From Candidatus Cloacimonetes bacterium 4572_55 (lineage in GTDB: Bacteria; 4572-55): a stretch of 64,000 nucleotides of DNA. Position 1 is the first letter of the stretch. Each line of letters opens with the position of its first letter. The translations under genes were made by a program, and so were the position numbers. The notes under the pieces are model-generated. The model did no database searches. It saw only the letters and a list, made by a program, of their open reading frames with translations, and was not told the DNA's origin. Shown here one piece after another: positions 52,598 through 60,705 of this stretch. The stretch lies in the NCBI GenBank assembly GCA_002084765.1, contig NBMB01000017.1, forward strand, positions 6,699 to 70,698, in the 5' to 3' direction.

Positions 52598-54043
52598 TTG
52601 ATCAAAAAACTGTTTGTTTCTCTCTCCATGCTTCTATTTCTCTCCTGTATCCGCGCCCCGGACATAAAAGAGCCGGAGGTAGACATCTCGCCGCCGGACT
52701 CGTGGATAGCGGGCGATGCGCGTTCCCCCTCTCAAAAAAATGAAGAAAATTCGGACTGGTGGCAACATTTCCATGATCCGGCTCTGGACTCTCTGATCCG
52801 AGAATCGTTGCGGCACAATCACAATTTGCAAGCCGCTTCCGCTCGCGTTGACATGGCGATCTCGCAAGCACGTATCTCCAGCGCGGAGCTTTATCCGCAA
52901 TTAAATGGGGGAGTGACCGCGGCTCGTCGCAAGCAACAAATATTCGGCATGCCTTCGATCGGGGGAACGGGTGAGAGCTCGGTTTCCACCATGACCTCCA
53001 ATAACTTTGGCGCGTCGCTGGATGTGAGCTGGGAGATTGATCTGTGGGGACGTATCCGTAGCGGTCGGTCCGCGGCTCTGGCAGACGTTCAAGCGTCCCA
53101 AGTCGATTGGTATGGTGCCAAACTTTCGCTGACAGGTCAATTGGCAAAGATGTGGTACGCGGCTATCGAACTGAATCGGCAGGTTGATCTGTCGCAAGCC
53201 GCGCTGGAAAATTACCAACTATCTGTTCGGCGTATCAAAGAGCGGTATGAAAAAGGGCTGGTCTCATCACTCGATTATCGGATGGCAGAATCTGCAGTCG
53301 CTACGGCTGAGGCAAATTTTCTCGCTCGGCAACAGCAATTGGAAAGTGCCCGACGCCAACTTGAAATAATGCTGGGTAGATATCCCGCGGCTGAGATCGA
53401 GATTAATAAAAACGCGGTTCCCCATCTGGAATACGTTCCGGCTGGACTCCCAGCTGAACTGGTCTCCAAAAGACCAGATTTGATCTCGGCAGAACGCCGG
53501 ATCGCCGCTGCAAAAAAACGCGTTTCCCAAGCCAAAGCCTCCCTCTATCCCCGAATCGCCCTGACCGGGTCCGCTGGACAATCCAGCTCAGAATTGGAAA
53601 ATTTATTGGACGGCGATTTCTCCGTTTGGAGCATTATAGGCAATATTGTGCACCCCCTTTTTCAAGGCGGACGCTTGTTGGCTGGAGTCAAATCAGCGCA
53701 GTCAAACGCGGAAATGCAACTGGCGCAGTTCGCACAAAGCCTTCTGAACGCTTATGCTGAAGTCGAAAACGCTCTCGCGGCTGAACGCTATCTCGCGGGT
53801 CAAGAGACTGCATTGGAGACAGCCGCGCATCAAGCCGCCGCGGCTTGTGAGCTGGCGGAAGATCGGTATCGCCGCGGCCTGGTCAATGTTTTTTCTATGT
53901 TGGAAGCGCAGCGCAACTCTCTTCAAGCTGAGAGTCAGCTTATTAACATCCGACGTCAGCGGATTGACGCCCGCGTCGATCTTTGCCTCGGACTCGGCGG
54001 CGGGATTGATATGAGCGGCGTGCTCGGCGAGTCTAAAAAATGA
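52598..54043 (+). CDS. Efflux-system outer-membrane lipoprotein (NodT/OprM family)
   Basis: 481 residues. A lipoprotein signal with lipobox FLSC at about 14-17 anchors it to the outer membrane. Two OEP repeats follow, with DSLIRESLRHNHNLQAASARVDMAISQARISS, LYPQLNGG, VSWEIDLWGRIRSG, LPAELVSKRPDLISAERRIAAAKKRVSQAKASLYPRIALTGS (quoted in part) and YAEVENALAAERYL, all usual for TolC-like trimeric channels partnering RND or MFS pumps. No membrane-fusion or pump gene adjoins it, so it is an orphan. The start is a TTG at 52598 with a weak GGA site; a lipoprotein signal argues for this start. Confidence 0.92.
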   Translation: MIKKLFVSLSMLLFLSCIRAPDIKEPEVDISPPDSWIAGDARSPSQKNEENSDWWQHFHDPALDSLIRESLRHNHNLQAASARVDMAISQARISSAELYPQLNGGVTAARRKQQIFGMPSIGGTGESSVSTMTSNNFGASLDVSWEIDLWGRIRSGRSAALADVQASQVDWYGAKLSLTGQLAKMWYAAIELNRQVDLSQAALENYQLSVRRIKERYEKGLVSSLDYRMAESAVATAEANFLARQQQLESARRQLEIMLGRYPAAEIEINKNAVPHLEYVPAGLPAELVSKRPDLISAERRIAAAKKRVSQAKASLYPRIALTGSAGQSSSELENLLDGDFSVWSIIGNIVHPLFQGGRLLAGVKSAQSNAEMQLAQFAQSLLNAYAEVENALAAERYLAGQETALETAAHQAAAACELAEDRYRRGLVNVFSMLEAQRNSLQAESQLINIRRQRIDARVDLCLGLGGGIDMSGVLGESKK

Positions 54044-54107
54044 ATTAGATCGCTATTCTATGATCACGGTATGACGACACTTTTCAGCACAAAAATTTGG
54101 AGAAATT

Positions 54108-54545
54108 ATGGGATGGTTTCAGAAAGAAATTCGCTTAAGACCTCGGCAGAGGGGAGTTCATCTGATCACGAAAGAGATCGCAGGTCAAATTCCTGAGATG
54201 CGCAATTTTTCTGTGGGGATCGCGCACATTTTTATAAAGCATAGCTCCGCCTCCTTGTCAGTGAATGAGAATGCCGACCCCGATGTCCGAAAAGATATGG
54301 AAGCCTATCTGAACCGGATGGTTCCAGAAAATGAACCCTACTACGCTCATATACATGAAGGATCAGACGATATGCCAGCGCACATCAAAGCGACTTTGGT
54401 GGGATGCAGCGTCACGATTCCCATATCTCACGGCAGATTTAACCTCGGAACCTGGCAGGGTATTTACCTGTGCGAACATCGAAATCGGGGAGGCGCACGC
54501 CGGCTTGTGGCGACGATTCAGGGCGAAATCAAAGGGGAAAAGTGA
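54108..54545 (+). CDS. YjbQ/UPF0047 family protein
   Basis: 145-residue YjbQ-fold protein: KEIRLRPRQRGVHLITKEI, GIAHIFIKHSSASLSVNENA, DVRKDMEAYLNRMVPE, HEGSDDMPAHIKATLVGCSV and LGTWQGIYLCEHRNRGGARR. The His residues in HEGSDDMPAH and the Arg near the end line the putative active site. Homologues can complement thiamine-phosphate synthase defects, but the native role is unclear. GGAG lies five bases before the ATG (TTGGAGAAATT). Confidence 0.93.
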   Translation: MGWFQKEIRLRPRQRGVHLITKEIAGQIPEMRNFSVGIAHIFIKHSSASLSVNENADPDVRKDMEAYLNRMVPENEPYYAHIHEGSDDMPAHIKATLVGCSVTIPISHGRFNLGTWQGIYLCEHRNRGGARRLVATIQGEIKGEK

Positions 54546-54596
54546 GAAAAAAAATGTTCCAACAGATATTACAACGCACCCAACCCGCGAGTCGAG

Positions 54597-56525
54597 ATGT
54601 TTCATAAATTTTACGTTGAAATCATTGAGTTCATCATCTGCATTTTGATCATTTTGCTCGCCCTCTTGCGAGGGGGCGAAGGCGTTTATCAATTATCATT
54701 ATTGCATATCGCCGCGGTTGTTCTCCTTATGATTTGGTTAGACCGACAACTGACTGATCGTCGGGCGACAATTTATTTTTTTGACGGCGGCTGGACGCTT
54801 ATCGCGTTTGCGATTGTTTTGGGGATTTCTATTGTTGCGTCTGGATATTTATATGGCAGCTTTTTCCATACATTTGAATGGTTTTCCTACCTTGTGATCG
54901 GTTTCACGATTTATCAGACCACGGCGAACTGCCCGGGCGGACGGTCGCTGACCCAATCCTGGGTATATCCGATTTTTTTATCGCTCATTGTCTGTCAAGC
55001 CCTTTATGGCATATTTCAATATTTTGTTCTGGATATCGTTCGCGTATCCGGCACGTTTTCCATAGCGAATTATTATGCTGATTTTCTTATGATCGGCGTA
55101 CTTCTAATATTTTCCCGGCTGCTATTCGGAAAAATTTTGAAACGCCATGTCATTGTCACGGTTATCTCGCTTATTCTGATCGGCTTCGCGCTCTATCTCT
55201 CCGGAAGCCGCGGGGCATTGATCGCGGTTGTTGTGGTGATCGTCTCTCTCATTGCGCTACGCAATATTTGGATTGCCGGACTCATTTCTCTACTTGTAGT
55301 TATCACGATTTTTATTCTCCCCAACGACCTCAAAAATCGGTTCACAGAACAGGATATTTATTCCTTCACTCGGGTGGATATTTGGCGTCAGGCAGCCGAG
55401 ATAATCTCCGAGCACCCTTTGACGGGAGTCGGCGCGGGAAATTATCCCGAGTACGCCCTCCAATCCAACTTTCCTGTGCAAACCGCTGTGGGCAGATACG
55501 CAAAATCGGCTCGAATCGCGCATAATCAATATCTACAAATTGCAGCAGAATTCGGACTGCCAGCCTTGATTCTGTTTTTGTGGTTTATTATCTCATATAT
55601 TCGGCAAAAATTCAAATCAAATAACGGAGACCGTCTGAACGAAAATCAGGGCGTCTCTTTAGCATCAGAGCCGGATATCGAGATTATCGCGGTTATTTCT
55701 GGATTTTTGATTCACGGCGTTGTGGATAATTCACTTTATACGCCGATTAACGCGCTCATATTTTTCTGTTTGATTGCGTATTCTGCTCCCAAGGAAAAAA
55801 AGAAAGAATTTTCGTTGGAGATTGCAGATAATCGAAACATGCATATTTATCCGATTTTTTTGAGCGTTGCGTTATGCGCTCTGTTGCTATTTCGCCCGAT
55901 TTCTTGGCTCTATTTTTATCAAGCCGAGCGTTTGTATCAGGAAGATCATCTGGACCAGGCGATCGAAAAGCTGGAATTTGCCGACGCGCTCTCGCCGTTA
56001 AATGCAAAATTTTCTCACAAGTTAGGCGTTTACTACGGTCTCCAATATTTTCGTGAAAAAGAGACGGGCTGGCTGGAGCTGTCAGAGATGACCCTAAAAA
56101 GGTCTCTAAAAACCCGACCCATAAATAGCGACGTCGCGCTGGATCTGGCAAATACCCGATATTTTATCTACCAACTGAATCCCTCAAACTCAACAATGAA
56201 TCAGATCGTCGAAGCGTACGAACACGCGCTGGTCTGGAATGGAAAAAATCCATTTATCTGGGATAAGCTGGGGTTTTTCTACGGCGAGACTGGTTATTTT
56301 AAAGAAGCGTTGATCTGTTTCTCAGAAGCGATTCGACTTGAGCCGAATTTCGTGCAGGGACAACAGCACGCGGCTTGGGTCTACCGGACATTAGGCGACC
56401 CAGAAGGTGAAGAGCACCATCAACGGGAGACCGAGAAGATTCTTCAACAACACCGATCTCATACCTATGCACTCCCTTATGAAATGAAGCTCCTGGAATC
56501 GGATAGCTTAAAAACAGAGCACTAA
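54597..56525 (+). CDS. O-antigen ligase/polymerase-like protein with TPR tail
   Basis: 642 residues. About ten membrane segments (residues 1-340) carry a Wzy_C/WaaL domain, including the signature RVDIWRQAAEIISEHPLTGVGAGNYPE with GxGxGN-type end and AHNQYLQIAAEFGLPAL (His for the ligase). A further membrane helix (about 420) leads to a soluble C-terminal TPR region (about 440-610: YQEDHLDQAIEKLEFADALSP and FYGETGYFKEALICFSEAIRLEPNF). Such TPR fusions may bind glycan or protein partners. It may polymerise or ligate glycans made by the rhamnose and WecA-like genes at 14-26 kb. Start ATG 54597 has no strong ribosome-binding site; it lies 51 bases after the YjbQ gene. Confidence 0.85.
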   Translation: MFHKFYVEIIEFIICILIILLALLRGGEGVYQLSLLHIAAVVLLMIWLDRQLTDRRATIYFFDGGWTLIAFAIVLGISIVASGYLYGSFFHTFEWFSYLVIGFTIYQTTANCPGGRSLTQSWVYPIFLSLIVCQALYGIFQYFVLDIVRVSGTFSIANYYADFLMIGVLLIFSRLLFGKILKRHVIVTVISLILIGFALYLSGSRGALIAVVVVIVSLIALRNIWIAGLISLLVVITIFILPNDLKNRFTEQDIYSFTRVDIWRQAAEIISEHPLTGVGAGNYPEYALQSNFPVQTAVGRYAKSARIAHNQYLQIAAEFGLPALILFLWFIISYIRQKFKSNNGDRLNENQGVSLASEPDIEIIAVISGFLIHGVVDNSLYTPINALIFFCLIAYSAPKEKKKEFSLEIADNRNMHIYPIFLSVALCALLLFRPISWLYFYQAERLYQEDHLDQAIEKLEFADALSPLNAKFSHKLGVYYGLQYFREKETGWLELSEMTLKRSLKTRPINSDVALDLANTRYFIYQLNPSNSTMNQIVEAYEHALVWNGKNPFIWDKLGFFYGETGYFKEALICFSEAIRLEPNFVQGQQHAAWVYRTLGDPEGEEHHQRETEKILQQHRSHTYALPYEMKLLESDSLKTEH

Positions 56526-56654
56526 TTAACAAATTTGAGTTGACAATTAATCGACCGCGCATTATATGTTATCTATGTTATAGACGATTTGGCATTCGTT
56601 TTTTTGCCCGTATCGGGACGGATTTTGTAATAAATTTCGCAAAAGGATAAACTT

Positions 56655-57341
56655 ATGGATCGATTGACCGCCTGGTTGAAGATCATTCAAGACCGACTGG
56701 CGTTATTCATAGAGTGGATAATTGACCGAAAAAAATATGTCATTCCTTTGGTCGGGTTATCCGTGATTATCATCCTATCGATTGCGCTTATCCTTAGTTT
56801 GATCGGCTCGGGTAGCGAAGAAAAATTGTCCGAGTCGGTTTTCTCGTCCAATGTCCCCGAGCTTAAAATATCAACCGGATTTGAGGAGATAATTCCTATC
56901 AGAAGTATGGGACTCTATTTCTCTGACGAATCCGGAATCCGGCTTGTCCGAGAAAATCGAGATGTGGAGTTTCGATTTTCTGATCAAAATAATGGGGAAT
57001 TGGCGCAAATTCTGATAAACGAGCTCATCTTTGGCCCTCAAGAGAACAATATCCGAATTGTACCAAAAAAAGCAAAATTGCATCGCTGCTTCTGGGGAGC
57101 GACTGATAAAACGCTCTACCTCGATTTCAATCATTCCTTTTTGACGAAGCAGATAAGCGGAACTCACAGCGAGTGGCTGATGATTCGGTCTATTCTGAAA
57201 ACGATCGAATGCAATCTGCCGATTGTCCGACAAGTGCAGTTTATTATCGACGGGAAGCCGGTCAACAATTTTGACGGGACCGGCGACTCGGAGCCATTCG
57301 GGCATATCGATCTGAGCAAGCCGTTCCCGTTAAGCGGTTAA
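56655..57341 (+). CDS. GerMN-domain membrane-anchored protein
   Basis: 228 residues. One membrane anchor (about 30-51, VIPLVGLSVIIILSIALILS) and an extracytoplasmic GerMN domain (about 85-215): MGLYFSDESG, LVRENRDVEFRF, LAQILINELIFGPQEN, KLHRCFWGATDKTLYLDFNHSFL and LPIVRQVQFIIDGKPVNNFDGTGD. Sporulation protein GerM of Bacillus carries this domain, but it is also found in non-sporulating bacteria as an envelope-associated domain of unknown role. AAAGGA lies about seven bases before the ATG. Confidence 0.85.
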   Translation: MDRLTAWLKIIQDRLALFIEWIIDRKKYVIPLVGLSVIIILSIALILSLIGSGSEEKLSESVFSSNVPELKISTGFEEIIPIRSMGLYFSDESGIRLVRENRDVEFRFSDQNNGELAQILINELIFGPQENNIRIVPKKAKLHRCFWGATDKTLYLDFNHSFLTKQISGTHSEWLMIRSILKTIECNLPIVRQVQFIIDGKPVNNFDGTGDSEPFGHIDLSKPFPLSG

Positions 57342-57386
57342 TATCGGTTGAGTTCGCCTGCATTTTTCTATTTATTATACACAATC

Positions 57387-57430
57387 AAACGTTCAACTAC
57401 CATGCAACCTCACGTCGTAGTTGAACGTTT
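57387..57430. repeat. Perfect 14-bp inverted repeat between convergent genes
   Basis: AAACGTTCAACTAC at 57387-57400 and GTAGTTGAACGTTT at 57417-57430 around a 16-base loop. It lies between two converging genes, so it may terminate both, but no T run follows on either strand. Confidence 0.6.
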
Positions 57431-57452
57431 ATAGTGCATCTTGATATTGCAA

Positions 57453-58370
57453 TTACCCCTCTAAGACGATTTTACCAACGATTGTGTTGATGATATCAAC
57501 AGACTCTTCTATTTCCAACTGGCATGTCCCAGAGGCTTTATGTCCGCCGCCGCCGTATCTGGCGAAAAGGGCTCCCAAATCCGTATTTGCCGTACGATTG
57601 AAAATACTGTATCCCCCAGCCACAACGACATTCTTCCCCTGTTTGCCGTCGAATATCCTTAAGGAGATGTTGGTTTGGGGAAATATCAGATAGATCGAGA
57701 ATCGATTACCAGCCGGAGCATTCTTTACACCGCGCAGATCGGTAACCACGAGATTTTCGATCTGTTTGGAGTGGATTCTCATAAATTGACTATACGCGTC
57801 TTGAGACGAAAAATAGCGATCTATTCGAGCTTTTACGTCGGGCATTTCCAAAATTTCATCCACCGAGTGACTTGCTATCAGGTCGATCATCTTCCGCATC
57901 AGCTGACGGTTGCTGATCTTATAGTCTCGATGGTATCCCAAACCGGTTCTGGGGTCTAAAATAAAAGCCAACAATATCCACCCTTTCGGATTTGTCACAT
58001 CCTCACGGTCTAATTGCGCGGCGTCGTATTTATCGACGGACTCCAATAGCTCCGAGAATCGGTTCAGCTTATCTGTTTTCTTTTTATAAAAGTTATAAAC
58101 CACCCGAGCCGCGCTCGGCGAAATTTCAAACTCACCTTTATAGCCCCTATCTGGACCAATCCGGTCTTCCTCGCTTGAGTGATGATCAAACCACAAACCT
58201 ACCCCATCTACATAGGGCAGATTTGTCAAGATATCGTTGGATGTCACTGCCACTTCGCCATCCTGAACGTCTTTGGGATGAGCAAATTCAATCGCATCGA
58301 TCTGCTCGACCTCTTTCAATAACACCGCGCATACCAAGCCGTCAAAATCCGAACGGGTAATAAGCTTCAT
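57453..58370 (-). CDS. DHH-family phosphoesterase
   Basis: 305 residues. The DHH motifs are present: TRSDFDGLVCAVLL (first Asp pair), LWFDHHSSEED (DHH), DKYDAAQLDRED, and the DHHA1 C-terminal signature FARYGGGGHKASGTCQLEIEES. Manganese-dependent hydrolases of this group cleave phosphoesters such as pAp, cyclic dinucleotide products or oligoribonucleotides. Which substrate applies cannot be told; it is shorter than RecJ and longer than NrnA-like minimal forms. Start ATG 58370 sits after a GGAGAGAGACC stretch on the minus strand. It is followed by an inverted repeat. Confidence 0.88.
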   Translation of the reverse strand: MKLITRSDFDGLVCAVLLKEVEQIDAIEFAHPKDVQDGEVAVTSNDILTNLPYVDGVGLWFDHHSSEEDRIGPDRGYKGEFEISPSAARVVYNFYKKKTDKLNRFSELLESVDKYDAAQLDREDVTNPKGWILLAFILDPRTGLGYHRDYKISNRQLMRKMIDLIASHSVDEILEMPDVKARIDRYFSSQDAYSQFMRIHSKQIENLVVTDLRGVKNAPAGNRFSIYLIFPQTNISLRIFDGKQGKNVVVAGGYSIFNRTANTDLGALFARYGGGGHKASGTCQLEIEESVDIINTIVGKIVLEG

Positions 58371-58470
58371 GGTCTCTCTCCTTCTTAAGTTGCATTATTA
58401 TACGCTTTTATACATAGTACCTCGGGCATTTTTTTTATCAACAACAGCTCATATTTTACTTTAGAATTTT

Positions 58471-58582
58471 ATAACCTGGATTATTGGTCCGCAGATTACG
58501 CAGATTATCGCAGATTATCGCAGATTATCGCAGATTATCGCAGATTATCGCAGATTAAGAGTTGATAATTAAAGAATTATAT
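58471..58582 (+). repeat. Intergenic CGCAGATTA repeat, copy F (seven tandem units)
   Basis: AACCTGGATTATTGGTCCGC, then seven units of CGCAGATTA (58490-58558) at 10-base spacing (9 between the first two), then GAGTTGATAATTAAAGAATT and ATAT. The left flank AACCTGGATTATT is also present before copy D at 43994. This is the longest array in the window. Confidence 0.9.
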
Positions 58583-58654
58583 CTTTTTGATTGAGTTTTT
58601 GCGCGCGTTTCACTGCTTTGTGGTGAATTATTCAGGATAAAATGTCATCTGCGT

Positions 58655-60664
58655 TCAATCCCTTGCTTGCAATACTCTCATAACAGTTCTCAATTTTTTC
58701 GAGCTATGACGAAGCAGGCTTCCGTTCCGGTGAAAGACAGCGATAAACACATTCTTGCCCTTGAAACCCATGAAGATTTTGTTGTTCTTTGTGACGACTT
58801 CTCTCCAATTATGGATTTTCTTCATCTGTTTCGGCAACTTGGGCGCGGATAGGATCCACTTTGGTCGTGGAATCGGTCGAGCGGAACGGAATTCTTGACA
58901 GGAAATACAACACCCGGCATGGTTTGTGCAATTTCGGCACAAAGTTTCTCCGCATATAGGGCACTTTTTTTTATGTTTGTGACAGACCTTATTATCGCAA
59001 TGGAGACAGGTGAGGCCATGCTCAGGACAGAGCGGCGTTTCGCATATACAGCAAGAATAGCTATGATCTTTACAATAGATTTTTTCGCAATTCGAGCATG
59101 TCACCGCGTGCGCGTCGCATACGGATTTTCCACACTCATCGCACACTTTTTGGCATCTGATACAAACGTCTGTTTGACACACAGAGCATTGAATCATATT
59201 TTGCTCTTTATGCCCATCGCAGAAGACTCTTTTGCATTCGTCGCACTGCCAGGAATGGGTTCGGCAGAGTTTTTTGTCGCATTCTGAGCAGGCTCTCAGG
59301 CATTTTTCACAAAAAATTTGTCCGCACTGCTCGCATGTATAGATATGCTCCCGGCAGATATGGCTATAGCACAAACTGCACTCCTGCAAGCAATTATGAC
59401 AGACATCTCCTTGACACGTCTCGCACTTTTCAGAATGCTGAGTCGAGATCAGTTTTCCGCACTCTTTGCAGATATGGGAGCAGTCCGGGCACACCGTATC
59501 CTTGCTGATATGACAGGTAAGCCGGTGCGTGCGGCACAGCGTTTTATGACATATCCGACATTTTTCTCCGCATTTCTCGCAGATCGTTTCTTGACATTCC
59601 GCGCAATCGTCAACGCCGCACTTCTCACATTGCCAAACGCCGCACTGCACGCATTGCCGAGTATGATGTTCGCAAGTCGCATGTCCTCCCTGGCACAAAA
59701 GCACTTTGTGGGTCGGATTCTCGCAGACAAAACAAGAAGGAAAAACCAATTTCGTGTCATAAAGATTTCGTTCCAACTCGATCCGAACCGTTTCATCCGG
59801 GAGTGCCGAATCGGTTTCGGTATTCGCATCTGTTGTCAACTTAAAATCGAGTTCATAATTATAAAAGGGAACCCGCCAAATCTGATAGCTCAGCAATCCC
59901 ACATGGACCCGTAGACGGTGATTTTCCTTTTCCTCGTTCACCTTGAGATCAAACTCCTGGCGTAACCGTTCCGCCAACTCTTCGGAGTCCTGCAGACTTC
60001 TCCGACCGCGGCGGGTGCGGACATCTTCGATTTGTTCGGTATAAAAAGAGTCTAAACGGTTGATTTGTCGAAATAAACGATGTAAAATCTCTTTTTCCAG
60101 ATCAGCACCTTTTTTCTTGATGCGCTCTTCGACAAGGAGTTGCGCCTTTTCATACCCCTCGTGAAGGTCTGCGGAAGGCACGCTCCTTGGCTCCACAAGG
60201 CGCACCCGAGTGTCTGGAGGTTGCCACGCGTTTCCATCGGAGTCAATGCCCACGGAAAAAATCTCGCCCACTTTTTCATCCGAGACATAATCGATCAAAA
60301 AGTTAAAAATAAAGCCGTTCTTTGTGGATCGCACGCGTCGGTTTTTTGTCGATTCTGCGTTCAGGAAGGTGAGTTCCGACGGGACTTTCTCCTTTTCTGT
60401 GTAATTGATCGGAAGCTCGACAGAAGATGCGGTCCCCCTGTCTTCCAAATATTCCGACATCTTTTGTAACATGAAACTACCGTGCGTGACCAGATCGGAA
60501 TCTTCCGTAATATTTTGCGGATGAAAAGCCAAGCAGAGCGATTTTTTTCCGAAAAATTCTTGAAGCGGCTCAGGGAGTTGGACAAGAATTTGTCCTCCGT
60601 CTTCCGTCAATTCTCCGCCGAAATGCGTAAAGAAATATGTGGTAAACGATCGGATATCTTCCAT
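58655..60664 (-). CDS. Cysteine-rich array protein: SNF2/HepA accessory-like N-terminus plus about fifteen zinc-binding units
   Basis: 669 residues. Residues 311-589 hold about fifteen short units of the form Cx2C-x4-Cx2[CH], for example CVQCGVWQCEKC, CAECQETICEKC, CRICHKTLCRTH, CEQCGQIFCEKC, CSECDKKLCRTH, CDECGKSVCDAH, CSNCEKIYCKDH and CLHCDNKVCHKH, each a likely zinc-binding B-box or RING-like half. Before them, residues 1-300 resemble the non-motor C-terminal region of HepA/RapA-like SNF2 helicases: ILVQLPEPLQEFFGKKSLCL, a long helical part about 165-255 (RQINRLDSFYTEQIEDVRTR) and a beta end. A C-terminal domain (about 600-669) has KNVFIAVFHRNG. There is no helicase motor. The protein is likely a zinc-rich scaffold in DNA or RNA metabolism; this is inference. 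It lies downstream of lepA by about 40 bases. Confidence 0.7.
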   Translation of the reverse strand: MEDIRSFTTYFFTHFGGELTEDGGQILVQLPEPLQEFFGKKSLCLAFHPQNITEDSDLVTHGSFMLQKMSEYLEDRGTASSVELPINYTEKEKVPSELTFLNAESTKNRRVRSTKNGFIFNFLIDYVSDEKVGEIFSVGIDSDGNAWQPPDTRVRLVEPRSVPSADLHEGYEKAQLLVEERIKKKGADLEKEILHRLFRQINRLDSFYTEQIEDVRTRRGRRSLQDSEELAERLRQEFDLKVNEEKENHRLRVHVGLLSYQIWRVPFYNYELDFKLTTDANTETDSALPDETVRIELERNLYDTKLVFPSCFVCENPTHKVLLCQGGHATCEHHTRQCVQCGVWQCEKCGVDDCAECQETICEKCGEKCRICHKTLCRTHRLTCHISKDTVCPDCSHICKECGKLISTQHSEKCETCQGDVCHNCLQECSLCYSHICREHIYTCEQCGQIFCEKCLRACSECDKKLCRTHSWQCDECKRVFCDGHKEQNMIQCSVCQTDVCIRCQKVCDECGKSVCDAHAVTCSNCEKIYCKDHSYSCCICETPLCPEHGLTCLHCDNKVCHKHKKKCPICGETLCRNCTNHAGCCISCQEFRSARPIPRPKWILSAPKLPKQMKKIHNWREVVTKNNKIFMGFKGKNVFIAVFHRNGSLLRHSSKKLRTVMRVLQARD

Positions 60665-60705
60665 AACTTTTGCCTATCGGTTACAAATTATAGGTTTAGT
60701 TGGCG

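Noticed and set aside
56531-56551. GAGTTGACAATTAA as a remnant of the repeat's AT-rich half
   Set aside because: Only 14 bases match and the unit part is missing; too short to call.
58490-58558. Tandem CGCAGATTA units as a CRISPR array
   Set aside because: Units are 10 bases with no unique spacers, and there are no cas genes.
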